DNA of 59,316 nt from an uncultured Planctomyces sp. (GCA_937899075.1 CALDJX010000135.1:1-59316), one strand, 5' to 3'; numbered from the stretch's first letter, positions 33,529 to 44,326 are shown. Numbers and translations are program-made. The notes: a model not told the origin generated them from the sequence alone.

Positions 33529-34440
33529 TTACTGCCGACCGGTTTGCTGCATGCCGACGCGGTGGTTGAGATAGTGAGCGAGGACGGCGTCGATGTGCTC
33601 GCTCGTTCGGATTGTCTGGTAGTCGATTCTGCCTCGTGAGCAGAAGCGGCGGAGTTCTTCGAGATAGCTGTTCATCGCTTCGAGGTAGCCTTCGCGGAGT
33701 GATCGAGGATCGCAGACCAGCTCACCGGCTTCTTCGAGGCCTTCGAAGCGTGTCGAGCCTGAGTAGTCGAAGTCGAGTTCAGCGTCGTCGAGCACATGAA
33801 AGAGCAGGACGTCGTGCCCTCGGTAGCGCAGCAGGTTGAGTCCTTTGAAGAGTCCTTCGCGAGGAACGAACAGGTCGGAGATGAGGACGATCAGGCCTCG
33901 GCGGGATTGTTGCTCGGCGACTTTTTGAAGTATCTGGAAGATGTCTGTTTTCTTAGCTGGCTTTTGAGAATCGAGTGAAGCGAGCACGGCGTTGAGGTGT
34001 GTCGTCTTACTGAGGTGCGGAACCTGGCTGCGGATGGCATCGTCAAAAGTGACGGCTCCAACGGCGTCCTGCTGACGAAGAAGGAGGTAAGTCAGGGCGG
34101 CGGCGATGGTGCAGCCGTAGTCGTACTTGGTGATCTTGCCCGAGCCGAACTTCATCGACTCGCTCAGGTCGACCAGCAGGGTTGTGCGGAGGTTGGTTTC
34201 TTCTTCGTACTGCTTGATGAAGTACTGATCGGTCTTGGACCAGACCTTCCAGTCGATGTGGCGGACGTCGTCTCCAGGCGCGTACTCCCGGTGCTGTACG
34301 AACTCGATCGACTGGCCGAAGTACGGGCTGCGGTGCAGACCGGATAAGAAACCTTCGACAATTCGACGAGCCCGGACCTCCAGACGGGAAATCCGTGAGA
34401 TTTCCTCAGGCCGCAAAAATCTTCTGGAGCCTTGGGTCAC
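33529..34440 (-). CDS. DUF58 domain protein
   Basis: This 303-aa protein has the DUF58 signature [19 protein letters not shown], followed by [10 protein letters not shown] and a VWA-like [11 protein letters not shown] segment. DUF58 proteins are regular partners of MoxR ATPases. There is no clear signal peptide, so it is probably cytoplasmic or peripheral. The start ATG 34440 overlaps the end of moxR by 35 nt, which points to translational coupling. Confidence 0.92.
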   Translation of the reverse strand: MTQGSRRFLRPEEISRISRLEVRARRIVEGFLSGLHRSPYFGQSIEFVQHREYAPGDDVRHIDWKVWSKTDQYFIKQYEEETNLRTTLLVDLSESMKFGSGKITKYDYGCTIAAALTYLLLRQQDAVGAVTFDDAIRSQVPHLSKTTHLNAVLASLDSQKPAKKTDIFQILQKVAEQQSRRGLIVLISDLFVPREGLFKGLNLLRYRGHDVLLFHVLDDAELDFDYSGSTRFEGLEEAGELVCDPRSLREGYLEAMNSYLEELRRFCSRGRIDYQTIRTSEHIDAVLAHYLNHRVGMQQTGRQ

Positions 34441-35452
34441 TGGTCAGCTCGCCTTCCTTTGACGGAGTTTCTTTCACCAGTCGATCAATCACCTGGTCGG
34501 GAGAGATGCCTTCGCTCTCGGCCGAGAAGTTGGTGACGATTCGATGTCGCAGCACAGGCCGAGCCAGCTCGGCAATATCATCCGTGGAAACGTGGCTGCG
34601 TCCCTGAAGCAGTGCTCGGGCTTTTCCACCGAGCAGTAAGAACTGGACTGCTCGCGGACCAGCTCCCCAACTCAGCCACTCGTTGACAAAGTCCGGAGCG
34701 CCCGGCTCGCCGATTCTTGTTTGACGAACCAAAGCCAGCGCGTAATCAACAACGTGGTCGGTCACCGGAACCTGTCGAACCAGATTCTGCAGCTCGATGA
34801 TTTCTTCGCCGCTGAGGACCGGCTTGATCGAATCTGTCTGAATGGCCGTCGTCGCTTTGGCGATCTGACGTTCTTCCGCGAAGCTCGGATACTTCACGAA
34901 GACCTTGAACATGAAGCGGTCCTGTTGCGCTTCGGGCAGTGAGTACGTCCCTTCCTGCTCGATCGGATTCTGCGTCGCCAGTACAAAGAACGGATCGCTC
35001 AACGCATGTCGTGATTGCCCGACGGTAACCTGTCGCTCCTGCATGGCTTCCAACAGAGCGGCCTGCGTCTTGGGAGGCGTTCGGTTGATTTCGTCGGCCA
35101 GAACCACGTTGTGAAACAGCGGCCCCTGAATGAACCGGAACTCGCGCTCGCCCGTGTCGCGATTTTCCTGGAGCACATCGGTGCCGGTGATGTCTGCCGG
35201 CATGAGGTCCGGCGTGAACTGGATCCTGGCGAACGACATCGACAGGCAGCGAGCCAGCGTGCTGATCATCAAAGTCTTCGCGAGACCCGGCACGCCTTCG
35301 AGCAGACAATGTCCTCGACTGAAAAGTGAGATGAGCAGATGGTCGATCACTTCGTCCTGTCCGACGATGACCTGACTCATCTGTTCGCGTAATTGAGTCC
35401 AGGCTTTGTTCAGCCGGTCGATCGATTCCTGCGTGACGCTGGCGTCTGACAT
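34406..35452 (-). CDS. MoxR-family AAA+ ATPase
   Basis: This 348-aa AAA+ ATPase has the Walker A-like motif GVPGLAKT, Walker B VVLADEIN, and the MoxR sensor region [20 protein letters not shown]. MoxR ATPases act as chaperones for the assembly of secreted or membrane complexes together with VWA-domain partners, three of which follow. The start ATG 35452 fits the family length; an upstream start would add 7 residues. It is the first gene of the operon running down to 23207, so the promoter should lie between 35453 and 36000. Confidence 0.92.
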   Translation of the reverse strand: MSDASVTQESIDRLNKAWTQLREQMSQVIVGQDEVIDHLLISLFSRGHCLLEGVPGLAKTLMISTLARCLSMSFARIQFTPDLMPADITGTDVLQENRDTGEREFRFIQGPLFHNVVLADEINRTPPKTQAALLEAMQERQVTVGQSRHALSDPFFVLATQNPIEQEGTYSLPEAQQDRFMFKVFVKYPSFAEERQIAKATTAIQTDSIKPVLSGEEIIELQNLVRQVPVTDHVVDYALALVRQTRIGEPGAPDFVNEWLSWGAGPRAVQFLLLGGKARALLQGRSHVSTDDIAELARPVLRHRIVTNFSAESEGISPDQVIDRLVKETPSKEGELTSDPRLQKIFAA

Positions 35453-36202
35453 GACACTCCTTCGACATTTCAAATTGCAGCTTCACGATGCTGTTGAGCA
35501 ATGCGTCCGTGAAGTCTGCCGCCTTGGGCATTCCGAACAAGTTCGGCAAGTGATGTAACGAATCCTTCGTGTGCCGACGATGCCGATCACGGAAAGTACG
35601 TGACCTGCAAAATCAGGGAAAGCATGGTACTGGCTATCGGGGGCTGCCGAGAAGCGAACTGACAGGTGAACAGGGCAAAGACGAAGGTTTCGATTTCCTG
35701 CACGACAAGAGTTGCAGATTGGCGTGCCTGATTGGGCCAGCCTTGTAGATCTGCGAGGTCGAAATTCGTTCCACAACACAAGGTGGTTTTGATCCTTCAA
35801 TCGATGACAACGACTTCGGGAAATACCGTCATCAACTGTCACTGACGCCTGTCGAGTCACGCTATTTGTTGAAGTTTGCGGACGACCACGACTTTGAGGG
35901 AACTTTGTGGGCGACCTGAACGTCGACGATACATTAAGTGCTGAATTCTCGGGAAAGTCGGAGGATTCCCCAATCACAAGAGGGCTCACAACCGGGTACA
36001 TTCAGGAGTGATCGTTGGCGATTTGAGCGATCGGCCAGAATGAACCCGTGCTGGCGGAGATCCAGACGTAACGGCGACATCATCGGTCTACGAAGCCACG
36101 CGGAAGATATCTCCGCAATTCCAGAATAACTCTCACTGATTCATCGCTATCCGAATCGTCCTGCCGAGGCGTTTCGAGCCACGACGCAAGGAGCGAATTC
36201 GA
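35453..36202. other. Intergenic region between divergent genes
   Basis: This 750-nt gap lies between the moxR operon (minus) and the metalloprotease gene (plus). The open frames on both strands translate to unlikely, Ser/Arg-rich sequences without family resemblance. It should contain the divergent promoters. The AAGGAG ribosome binding site of the plus-strand gene is at 36188-36193. No repeat of the palindromic families is present. Confidence 0.5.
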
Positions 36203-39200
36203 GTGCTGATGCGAAAGTGGATCAACCTGTTGCAAGGACTATTGAACCGTCGCGTTCAGCAGGAGCGTCGCGCGCGGCTCGATCAACATTCAGCAGGTCA
36301 TCAAGTTGAGTCATTGCAGATACGAATTCTTCCGGCCATCACGTTTCAGTTTGACTACTCACTGGACGCCACCAACTTCTTCGACCCGATCAACAATCCC
36401 GAGCGGCGAGTCGCGCTTGAACAGGCTGGGAACGATCTTGGCGGCCGCCTGCAGGACACGATCCTCGAAATCATTCCGCACAAGTTCAACGTTGCCGACA
36501 CCTGGACGGCCACGTTTGAAGATCCTTCAAACGGTGGAACGTTCAACGTCAACGATCTAATCGTCGGCGAGAATATCATTCGCGTTTACGTCGGTGCGAG
36601 AAACCTGGGTGGCTCGCTTGGTAGCGGAGGGCCGGGGTTCGTCAGCAGCGTCACGGGAGTTCAACAGTGGGTCGACACCGTCCTTGGACGAGGCCAGTCC
36701 GGAGCGCTCGGACCTGACAGTGTTCAGACGGACTTCTCTCCTTTTGGAGGATCGATCGCCTTCGACGAAAGCACGAACTGGCACTTCGGCCTCGACACAG
36801 CCGGCCTGGAAGCTGGCGAGTTCGATTTCTTTTCGACCGCCGTTCACGAACTGGCTCACGTCATCGGATTCGGAACGGCTCCGGCATTCAACAACCTGGT
36901 TTCCGGCGGAGTGTTCGTTGGCTCTTCTTCGATTCTCGAATACGACGGCTCGGGACCGGTCCCGCTGGCTGACCCCGGTCACTGGCAGCAGAACCTGTTG
37001 GACAATGGTGCCGAAGTCTCACTCGATCCCGACCTTGCCGACGGCGTTCGCAAAAACCTGACGGCTCTCGACTACGCCGGCCTGAACGATCTCGGCTGGC
37101 AAGTGGATGGCGACGACGTTTATCTGCCGACGATTTTGCTGGCGAGTAACACGCCGAACTCGCTTGTCATTCGGGACGACGGGATCGCCGGAAACGGGAT
37201 GTCCGAGTTCGTACTCAATGGCGATCCGCCCGTGAGCTTCGCGACTGGCGCCGCCGACCTGTTACTCGCTGGCGGTAGCGACAACGATTCTATTTCGATT
37301 GATTCAATCGATTCTGCATTCACTGGCGAAATCCTGGTCGCCAGTGGCGCCGGCAACGATCTGCTGAGTATTGATCATTCTGTGGCAGACGTTGTGACTT
37401 ACAACGGACAGCTTGGAGACGACTCGCTGGCTCTGCGGGGCAGCCCCGTCAACAGCGTCACACACAGCTTCACAAACGCCAGCGACGGTTCAGTGCTCAT
37501 TGCCGACGCTTCAAACACGTCTGTGTTTTACGCAGGTCTGGAGCCCATTTTCGATTCGATCCTGGCGACGACTCGAATCTTTGAGTTCGGCGGCACGGCT
37601 GACATCATCACACTCGACGACGAAGGCACGCCCGGCAACGGGATCATGCGTCTGTCGAGTGTCTCGTCGAGTGAGACCGTTCACTTCGCCGACCCAACCG
37701 GCACTGTGATCATCAACGCTGGTGGAGGCGATGATTCGGTCACCATCCTTACGATCGATGCTGCATTCGCAGCCGCCATTGAAGTTCAGGGTGGATCAGG
37801 TAACGACACGATTAATGCCTCGTCAGCAGCGACCGCTCTCACACTGAACGGCGACGCCGGCAACGACACGATCACCGGCGGAAGTGGCAACGACACGCTG
37901 TCCGGCGGCGACGACGATGACCAGCTTCAGGGTGGAAGCGGCAACGACTCGCTCGAAGGCGGATCAGGCACGGACACGATTGTCGAGTCCGGCGATGTCG
38001 ATTTTGTCCTCGACGCGGCGACACTCACAGGGGTCGGCAACGATCAGTTTTCCGACGTTGAACAAGCGATACTGACCGGCGGCGACTCAGCCAACACGAT
38101 TGATGCCAGCCTGTTCACGGGACCGGTCACGGTCACGGCCGGCGACGGCAACGACACCATCACCGGTTCCGACAACGACGACCAGCTCTTCGGTGACGGC
38201 GGAAACGACAGCATCGTCGGAGGCCTGGGGAACGACATCGTTAACGGCGGGGCGGATGACGACGCAGTGTTTGGCGGAGCGGACGACGATCTCGTGCTCG
38301 GCGGAGGCGGCAACGACACGCTCGAAGGTGAATCCGGCAACGACGACATTCGAGGACAGTCAGGCAATGACGTAATCACCGGCGGCCTGGGGAACGACAC
38401 AATTGATGGCGGAGACGGCTCGGACAATCTCATCGAATCCGCTGATGTCGACTTCACGCTGACAGACGCTTCGCTGGTCGGTGTGGGGACGGATCAGTTG
38501 GCAAATCTGGAAACTGTTGAGCTGGTCGGCGGCTTCTCGGGCAATTTATTTGATGCGTCTGGGTTTTCGGGCGACACCATTCTGCGAGGGCTTGCCGGGG
38601 CCGACACGCTCGTCGGTGGCTCGGGCAATGACATCCTGATTGGATACGCGGGAAGAGACCGACTGTTCGGTAACGGTGGCGACGACACAATCCTCGGTTC
38701 GGCCGGAAGTGACTACCTGGACGGTGGAGATGGCAACGATCGACTGCGAGGGCAGGGCGGTTCGCGAGATGAACTCTTCGGCGGCAGTGGCAACGATGAG
38801 CTCGATGGCGGAGCCGGTAACGATTCGCTGAGCGGCGACGATGGCCAGGACACTTTGAACGGTGAATCAGGGAACGATCTGCTGAACGGTGGCGAGGGCG
38901 ACGACAGCCTGCTCGGCGGCAACGGCGCAGACATTATCAACGGCGACGCGGGGCAGGATACGCTGCTGGGTGAATCGGGCAATGATCAACTGAACGGCGG
39001 AGCCGGAGACGACAGTCTGCTTGGACACGACGGAGCAGACACGCTGGACGGCGGTGACGGCGACGACACGCTCGTCGGCGGTAATGACGACGATCAGTTG
39101 TTTGGCCAGACCGGAAACGATGGACTCGATGGCGGAGCCGGCAATGACATCGTGAATGGCGGAGCCGGCAACGATGCGATGTTTGGCGGCTCCGGAAACG

Positions 39201-39403
39201 ACAGCATGTATGGTGGCTCCGGAGACGATCTCGTCATCGGCATGTCGGGAGCAGACATCGTCAAAGGCCAGAGTGGCTTTGATATTCTTGCTGGCGGAAG
39301 CGGAACCGGCGCAGACTCTGGCGACATGGTCGAAGGTGACCCGGACGAAATCGACGAGATTTTCTCCATCACCCTTCCAGTGTGGGCCGAATCTCAACTG
39401 TAG
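36203..39403 (+). CDS. Metzincin-like metalloprotease with Ca-binding (RTX-type) repeats
   Basis: This 1066-aa protein carries an LExR-LL-like N-terminal motif (VESLQIRIL, about 35-43) instead of a classical signal peptide. The protease domain has HELAHVIGFG (His215, Glu216, His219), the start of a metzincin zinc site, though the third ligand is less clear. From about residue 330 there are beta-rich repeats, and from about 560 long arrays of GGxGxDxLxGG nonapeptides that bind calcium. It is probably secreted or surface-attached. GTG 36203 is the best start by spacing (9 nt) from AAGGAG; ATG 36209 is the alternative. Its organisation parallels the pectate-lyase/RTX protein on the other strand. 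Confidence 0.82.
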   Translation: MLMRKWINLLQGLLNRRVQQERRARLDQHSAGHQVESLQIRILPAITFQFDYSLDATNFFDPINNPERRVALEQAGNDLGGRLQDTILEIIPHKFNVADTWTATFEDPSNGGTFNVNDLIVGENIIRVYVGARNLGGSLGSGGPGFVSSVTGVQQWVDTVLGRGQSGALGPDSVQTDFSPFGGSIAFDESTNWHFGLDTAGLEAGEFDFFSTAVHELAHVIGFGTAPAFNNLVSGGVFVGSSSILEYDGSGPVPLADPGHWQQNLLDNGAEVSLDPDLADGVRKNLTALDYAGLNDLGWQVDGDDVYLPTILLASNTPNSLVIRDDGIAGNGMSEFVLNGDPPVSFATGAADLLLAGGSDNDSISIDSIDSAFTGEILVASGAGNDLLSIDHSVADVVTYNGQLGDDSLALRGSPVNSVTHSFTNASDGSVLIADASNTSVFYAGLEPIFDSILATTRIFEFGGTADIITLDDEGTPGNGIMRLSSVSSSETVHFADPTGTVIINAGGGDDSVTILTIDAAFAAAIEVQGGSGNDTINASSAATALTLNGDAGNDTITGGSGNDTLSGGDDDDQLQGGSGNDSLEGGSGTDTIVESGDVDFVLDAATLTGVGNDQFSDVEQAILTGGDSANTIDASLFTGPVTVTAGDGNDTITGSDNDDQLFGDGGNDSIVGGLGNDIVNGGADDDAVFGGADDDLVLGGGGNDTLEGESGNDDIRGQSGNDVITGGLGNDTIDGGDGSDNLIESADVDFTLTDASLVGVGTDQLANLETVELVGGFSGNLFDASGFSGDTILRGLAGADTLVGGSGNDILIGYAGRDRLFGNGGDDTILGSAGSDYLDGGDGNDRLRGQGGSRDELFGGSGNDELDGGAGNDSLSGDDGQDTLNGESGNDLLNGGEGDDSLLGGNGADIINGDAGQDTLLGESGNDQLNGGAGDDSLLGHDGADTLDGGDGDDTLVGGNDDDQLFGQTGNDGLDGGAGNDIVNGGAGNDAMFGGSGNDSMYGGSGDDLVIGMSGADIVKGQSGFDILAGGSGTGADSGDMVEGDPDEIDEIFSITLPVWAESQL

Positions 39404-39455
39404 GCTCGCGTGCGTTTTCAAGACGCGTCTGAAAGAAGTGGCGACTCCGACAGAT

Positions 39456-42080
39456 TCAGTGGCCCTGGCTCATGAACGGCGCGACTCTAATCGCTCCATC
39501 GCCGTTTACAATCACAGTGACGGCACCAGACTCCGATGTCATCAAGACGCGTGCGCTTGGGCCATAAGTTGCGACCAGCTCATCCTGATAAGCCGGCGTT
39601 GGGGCACTGGCGATCACCCAATTTGGTTTCGCCCACTCGGCGAGTGCAGATGGGTTGGCGCCGGGCTCGCCGTGGTGCGGAGCAAGCAGCACGTCAACAT
39701 CCCTTGGTGACTGCTGCAAGAGTTCTTCCAGGCCGTCTTCGTCGAGATCGCCGGTCAACAGAATCCGATTGTTTCGATATTCGATTTCCAGAACGATGCT
39801 GGAAGCGTTGTCGGATTCGTACGAACTGCTCGCGGCTGGTTGGAGCACTCTGATCGTCACTGAATCGTCCAGACAGACCCGGTCGCCCTGCACAACGATT
39901 GTCGACGCGACGCCCAACTCTTCTGCGCGTTCAAACATCTGCAACGTCAATAACTGACGCGCGTCTGGAAAATGTCTCGAACAAAGCACGCGGCCGACCG
40001 GGACCGAGTTCAGCAAATCGATCGCACCGTTGTAGTGATCGATGTCGGAATGCGAGACCAACAGTGCATCAACTTTCGAAACGCCGCGAGACCACAGAGC
40101 TTCTTTGAGAACTCTCGCCGACAACTCGCCACCGCCACGACTTCCAACATCGTAAACCAGAGTCTTCCCAGCAGGGGTCTCAACGATTACCGATAGCCCA
40201 TGCCCGACTGATAGAAAGGTGCATCGAAGAGATGACTCTTCGCGGTTCGCTGGCAAGAGGGTAAGTCCGAAGATGATCCAGACTCCAACCACCGACCAGA
40301 CACGCGCCGGTCGATGTTTCACGGTCGTTGCAAGCATCGCGCTCGCGACGGCCATGTAAAAAACAATCAGCCACCAAGTCGGCGGTTCCGGGACGTAGAC
40401 GTGTCCCAGATCGATGGCAGCAGCAAACTCGACGACGGCAACCAGACCTTTGAGAAACCAGCCGAAGACATACGCGAACGGCCACGCAATCGTCTGCGAA
40501 ATTGTGCCGAGCAGAATCGAAGCGAAACCAAAACACAATCCGAACCCAACAACAGGAACCAACAGAACGTTAATCACCAGGCCGGCCGGAGAAACCACGT
40601 TGAATACCGACATCACCAACGGCGTCGAGATCAGCCAGATACTTCCCGAAACCAGCCACAGCGCGCCGATGGTTTTTCCGAACGACTTCAGCGATCTCAC
40701 CCACGGCCGCTGAAGCACGTCGGGAGTCGCCGTTGGATTGCCTGAATCTGCATCGTTACCGGCAGGCGTCGCTGCCACATCCGGCTCACCGCTCGAAAGC
40801 CTGCTCAGAGACGTCAACCAGAAAATGACGGCGACCGCCAGGAACGACAGTTGAGAACCAACATCAAACAGGCTTGTCGGGTTAATGCCAAGAACGACGA
40901 TCGCTGCGATGGCGAGACTGTTTGCAGAGAAGGCGGGGCGACGCAACACCCGAGCAACGCTCCAGATGGCAATGATCACAAACGCACGAATCATCGGCGG
41001 ACGACAATCAGCAACCTGCAGGTAGATGAACAGAACGGTCAACGCCAGGACGATCGAATGTCTGCTGGATAGTCGCATGGCTCGACCGAGAGCCAGCAAA
41101 AACAACATCAGGATTCCGATATGCAGGCCGGAAATTGCCAGAAGATGCACCGTGCCGCTTTCGACAAAAACTGTTCGGGTATCGCGTGGAAGCGTCGAGC
41201 GATCGCCGAGCAACATTGCATCAGCAACTGGTCTGACGTCATCAGGAATAGCTGTTTCCAAAACAGCTTCTGCACGGCTGCGAAGAGTTCGCTTCAGAAG
41301 CCCAAATATCGAAGTCCCCTTCACGATCGTGTTGATCAGTTCGGGATTTCTAACGCGGACGATTCCTCGCAGACCGCGGGCACGCCCGTAGCCAGCCACA
41401 TCGAACCCACCGGGATTCATCAGCGGACGATTCGCTTGACTCCACCCCTGAACGTCAACTCGATCTCCCGCATTCACGCCTTCGAGAATTCCATCGACGA
41501 CAACCTGCAAGCGTCCCGAAACAGTTCTCTGTCCGGTAGTTGAGCTCAGGCTCTGAATTTCAAACTGAAACTGAGTCGAAGATTCAGGTGGCAGATTCGG
41601 GTTGAACGGATTCTCGCGAGGAGGCAGGACGAGTGGTTGTGAAGCGACGGTCCCTTCGCAGCGAATCAGTACAGGCTGCTGAGAGAGCAACGGGGCAATG
41701 TCATCAGCCGGAAGACTGTGCCAGACATGGTGATGATAGATGGCTCCAGTAAAAGCTGAGGCCACGACCACGAGGGCAGCGGCCGCCCGCGTTCGTTGCA
41801 AGCCTTGCGAAAGAAGCCACGTCAAACACGTGACGACAAAGCCGCCGAGAAGGATGCTCAGGGACCAGTTTCCGAACCGGTCGAAAAGCACTCCACTGGC
41901 TATGCCGAGAACGACCGTCGCGGCGGGAAGTCGTCCAAAAGAATTCAGGGATCGAAGCTGCTCGACTTGCGAAAGTTGAACATCGGACGATGGCGCTGCG
42001 GCATCGTCCCGTCCAGATGTCGAATGCTTCGGCGAGGATTCGTTCAACGGCAACCTTCGCGATCTTATTAGTTGGCCCAA
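39456..42080 (-). CDS. comEC: ComEC/Rec2-family DNA uptake channel
   Basis: This large membrane protein (up to 874 aa) has a DUF4131-like N-terminal part, the ComEC core (AISGLHIGILMLFLLALG, then QVADCRPPMIRAFVII), about ten membrane segments, and a C-terminal metallo-beta-lactamase domain with SHSDIDHYNGA. It would transport single-stranded DNA into the cytoplasm during transformation. The first codon is a TTG at 42080 without a clear ribosome binding site, so the N-terminus is uncertain. It lies 33 nt after def on the same strand. Confidence 0.9.
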   Translation of the reverse strand: MGQLIRSRRLPLNESSPKHSTSGRDDAAAPSSDVQLSQVEQLRSLNSFGRLPAATVVLGIASGVLFDRFGNWSLSILLGGFVVTCLTWLLSQGLQRTRAAAALVVVASAFTGAIYHHHVWHSLPADDIAPLLSQQPVLIRCEGTVASQPLVLPPRENPFNPNLPPESSTQFQFEIQSLSSTTGQRTVSGRLQVVVDGILEGVNAGDRVDVQGWSQANRPLMNPGGFDVAGYGRARGLRGIVRVRNPELINTIVKGTSIFGLLKRTLRSRAEAVLETAIPDDVRPVADAMLLGDRSTLPRDTRTVFVESGTVHLLAISGLHIGILMLFLLALGRAMRLSSRHSIVLALTVLFIYLQVADCRPPMIRAFVIIAIWSVARVLRRPAFSANSLAIAAIVVLGINPTSLFDVGSQLSFLAVAVIFWLTSLSRLSSGEPDVAATPAGNDADSGNPTATPDVLQRPWVRSLKSFGKTIGALWLVSGSIWLISTPLVMSVFNVVSPAGLVINVLLVPVVGFGLCFGFASILLGTISQTIAWPFAYVFGWFLKGLVAVVEFAAAIDLGHVYVPEPPTWWLIVFYMAVASAMLATTVKHRPARVWSVVGVWIIFGLTLLPANREESSLRCTFLSVGHGLSVIVETPAGKTLVYDVGSRGGGELSARVLKEALWSRGVSKVDALLVSHSDIDHYNGAIDLLNSVPVGRVLCSRHFPDARQLLTLQMFERAEELGVASTIVVQGDRVCLDDSVTIRVLQPAASSSYESDNASSIVLEIEYRNNRILLTGDLDEDGLEELLQQSPRDVDVLLAPHHGEPGANPSALAEWAKPNWVIASAPTPAYQDELVATYGPSARVLMTSESGAVTVIVNGDGAIRVAPFMSQGH

Positions 42081-42112
42081 ACTAATCGCGATGCTTCAGG
42101 TCGACACGACCA

Positions 42113-42766
42113 CTATTCATCATCGCTGTCGTCAAATTCACTGTCAGCATCATCGCTGTCAGCACTCAATGTTGCCTTGATCGGAAACTCGAACGTCTTC
42201 TCCATTTCCGAAAGCTGTTTCTTCAGGCCTTCGTCAGAAGCGAGTGTGCCTGCAGACTGCAACTGTCGGAATTGCATTTCCATGTCGTCGAGGTTTGCCT
42301 GCAGCTCGGCGACTTCGTCCGGTTTCATCCGATCGATAAACAGCACGCCGTCGAGATGATCATTCTCGTGCTGAATGACTCGCGCGAGGATTTCCGAACA
42401 TTCCATTTCGAAACCCTGCCCGTCGATGTCGTACGCTTCGAGGACGATCTCTTCGGCTCTGGCAACCTCACCGTAAAGTTCGGGCAGACTCAGGCAGCCT
42501 TCTTCGCCTTCGACGTTGCCTTTCTTCCGAATGATCTCCGGATTGATGAAGACCAGTTCTTCCTCAGTTTCCTTCGGATCGGCCGTCGTGTTGACGACGA
42601 AGAATCGGTACGGAAGTCCCACTTGCGTTGCGGCCAGACCGATTCCGTGAGCCTCGTACATCAGGTCGAACATGGCCCTCACCGTCGCCTTGAAATCCGG
42701 CGTGAGTTCGGTGAGCTCTTTGGCTTTCCATCTCAGAGCTGGATGTCCGTACTTAACAATCTCCAT
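42113..42766 (-). CDS. def: Peptide deformylase with acidic C-terminal tail
   Basis: This 217-aa deformylase has all three motifs: GIGLAATQVG, EGCLSLP and QHENDHLDG (HExxH-type zinc site). It removes the formyl group from new proteins. The start ATG 42766 (MEIVKYGHPALRWKA) is the family start; the open frame extends 73 codons upstream without similarity. The protein is longer than typical deformylases (about 170 aa) because of a C-terminal helix and a very acidic tail (DSDDADSEFDDSDDE). Confidence 0.95.
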   Translation of the reverse strand: MEIVKYGHPALRWKAKELTELTPDFKATVRAMFDLMYEAHGIGLAATQVGLPYRFFVVNTTADPKETEEELVFINPEIIRKKGNVEGEEGCLSLPELYGEVARAEEIVLEAYDIDGQGFEMECSEILARVIQHENDHLDGVLFIDRMKPDEVAELQANLDDMEMQFRQLQSAGTLASDEGLKKQLSEMEKTFEFPIKATLSADSDDADSEFDDSDDE

Positions 42767-43018
42767 GAGAGGACGTCTTTCAGTCTGCTGTAATCGCCAC
42801 TTGCGTTTTTGCGACAGGGCAACGAATGAATGTTGAATCGAAAACGGGCTGGGCATTGTAGCGTCGCGAAAATGCTGGTCGAGCAGACACGATCTCAAAG
42901 AATGACGAACGAGCGTACCCGACGGCAAAATCACGCGACTTTCGGGCACAGATTCTGATATGCTGGCGTTTCTCACCCCAGACATCCCGCCTCAATTACG
43001 TCATTTCAGGCTCCTGCC

Positions 43019-44326
43019 ATGAAAAATGCCGAAGCACTGCGACGAGACCTCAGCCGCCGCCAGTTTCTGGGGCGAAGTGCTCAGAATGCGGCGGGCGTTG
43101 CTGCCGGTATGGTCGGCCTGTCATCGACAGTTGCCAAAGCGGACAAAAGCAGCCCGGTCCGAGTCGGAATCATCGGTGTCCGTAATCAGGGCCGAAACCT
43201 CGCATCGGCATTCGCAAAGATGTCTGACGTCAACGTGGTCTCACTGTGCGACGTCGATTCCAGCCTTCAACCAGCAGCGATGAAGAACGTGCTGGATGTG
43301 CAGGAAACCTCGCCTCGATGGGAGTCCGACTTCCGCAACATGCTGGACGATCCGCAGGTGGACGCTGTCGCGATTGCAACTCCCGACCACTGGCACGCGA
43401 TCATGGGCATCATGGCGGCGCAGGCCGGAAAGGATGTCTACCTCGAAAAGCCAGTGTCACACACGATCGAAGAAGGACAACGACTGATCAAGGCGGCTCG
43501 CAAAAATGACCGAGTCATGCAGACTGGTCTGCAGCAGCGAAGTGGTGCGCATTTCCAATCGGCAGTCGAGCTGGTTCAAAGCGGTCAGATCGGCGAGGTT
43601 CGACTCGCCAAAGCCTGGGTCGCACAATCACGGAAAGCATTCGGAAAGTGCGCCGACGAAGCTCCGCCGCAGGGTGTCGACTATGACCTCTGGCTTGGGC
43701 CGTCGACCGAACGACCGTTTAACGTTCACCGCTTCCATCATCACTGGCAGTGGTTCAGTGAGTACGGCACTGGAGAACTCGGCAACTGGGGAGTGCATCT
43801 GCTCGACGTGGCAAGATGGGGCCTGAAGTTGGACCTGCCAGAACGAGTCAGTGCTTCTGGCGGCAACTACGTGTTCAAGAGCGGTCAGGAAATGCCGGAC
43901 ACGCTGGCGGCAACGTTCCACTATCCTCAACACACGATCCTGTGGGAGCACCGACTCTGGAGCAACCACGGGCTCGAAGGGCGAGGTTCGGGAGTTTCCT
44001 TCCACGGTGAAAAAGGCACGCTCGTCGTCGATCGAAGCGGCTGGAAAGTCTACGACTCGAAAGAACGGCTGAACTCGGACACCAGCGATCAGCTCAACAG
44101 TCATCTGCGAAATTTCGTTGACTGCGTCAGAACTCGGCAGCGACCAAACGCTGACATCGAGATTGGTCACCTGAGCACAACGCTCTGCCACCTGGGCAAC
44201 GTCGCGTGGCAACTCAATCGGGAAGTCCGATTTGATGATGTCTCGCAAACTTTCCACGACGATGCGGAAGCGAACCAGCTACTGTCAAAGACGTATCGCG
44301 ATCCGTGGCAACTTCCGGAAGTTTGA
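43019..44326 (+). CDS. Tat-exported Gfo/Idh/MocA family oxidoreductase
   Basis: This 435-aa protein has a twin-arginine signal (SRRQFLG, residues 12-18), then a Rossmann fold (VRVGIIGVRNQGRNLASAF), the EKP motif in VYLEKPVSH, and the family's C-terminal domain. Such enzymes oxidise or reduce sugars and inositols using tightly bound NAD(P); Tat-exported versions are very frequent in planctomycetes. The gene is divergent from def. The substrate is not evident from sequence. Confidence 0.92.
   Translation: MKNAEALRRDLSRRQFLGRSAQNAAGVAAGMVGLSSTVAKADKSSPVRVGIIGVRNQGRNLASAFAKMSDVNVVSLCDVDSSLQPAAMKNVLDVQETSPRWESDFRNMLDDPQVDAVAIATPDHWHAIMGIMAAQAGKDVYLEKPVSHTIEEGQRLIKAARKNDRVMQTGLQQRSGAHFQSAVELVQSGQIGEVRLAKAWVAQSRKAFGKCADEAPPQGVDYDLWLGPSTERPFNVHRFHHHWQWFSEYGTGELGNWGVHLLDVARWGLKLDLPERVSASGGNYVFKSGQEMPDTLAATFHYPQHTILWEHRLWSNHGLEGRGSGVSFHGEKGTLVVDRSGWKVYDSKERLNSDTSDQLNSHLRNFVDCVRTRQRPNADIEIGHLSTTLCHLGNVAWQLNREVRFDDVSQTFHDDAEANQLLSKTYRDPWQLPEV

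Noticed and set aside
35483-36001. 172-codon minus-strand frame upstream of moxR
   Set aside because: Ser/Arg/Thr-rich, no similarity, and its 3' end points towards the moxR start without clear spacing; more likely promoter DNA.
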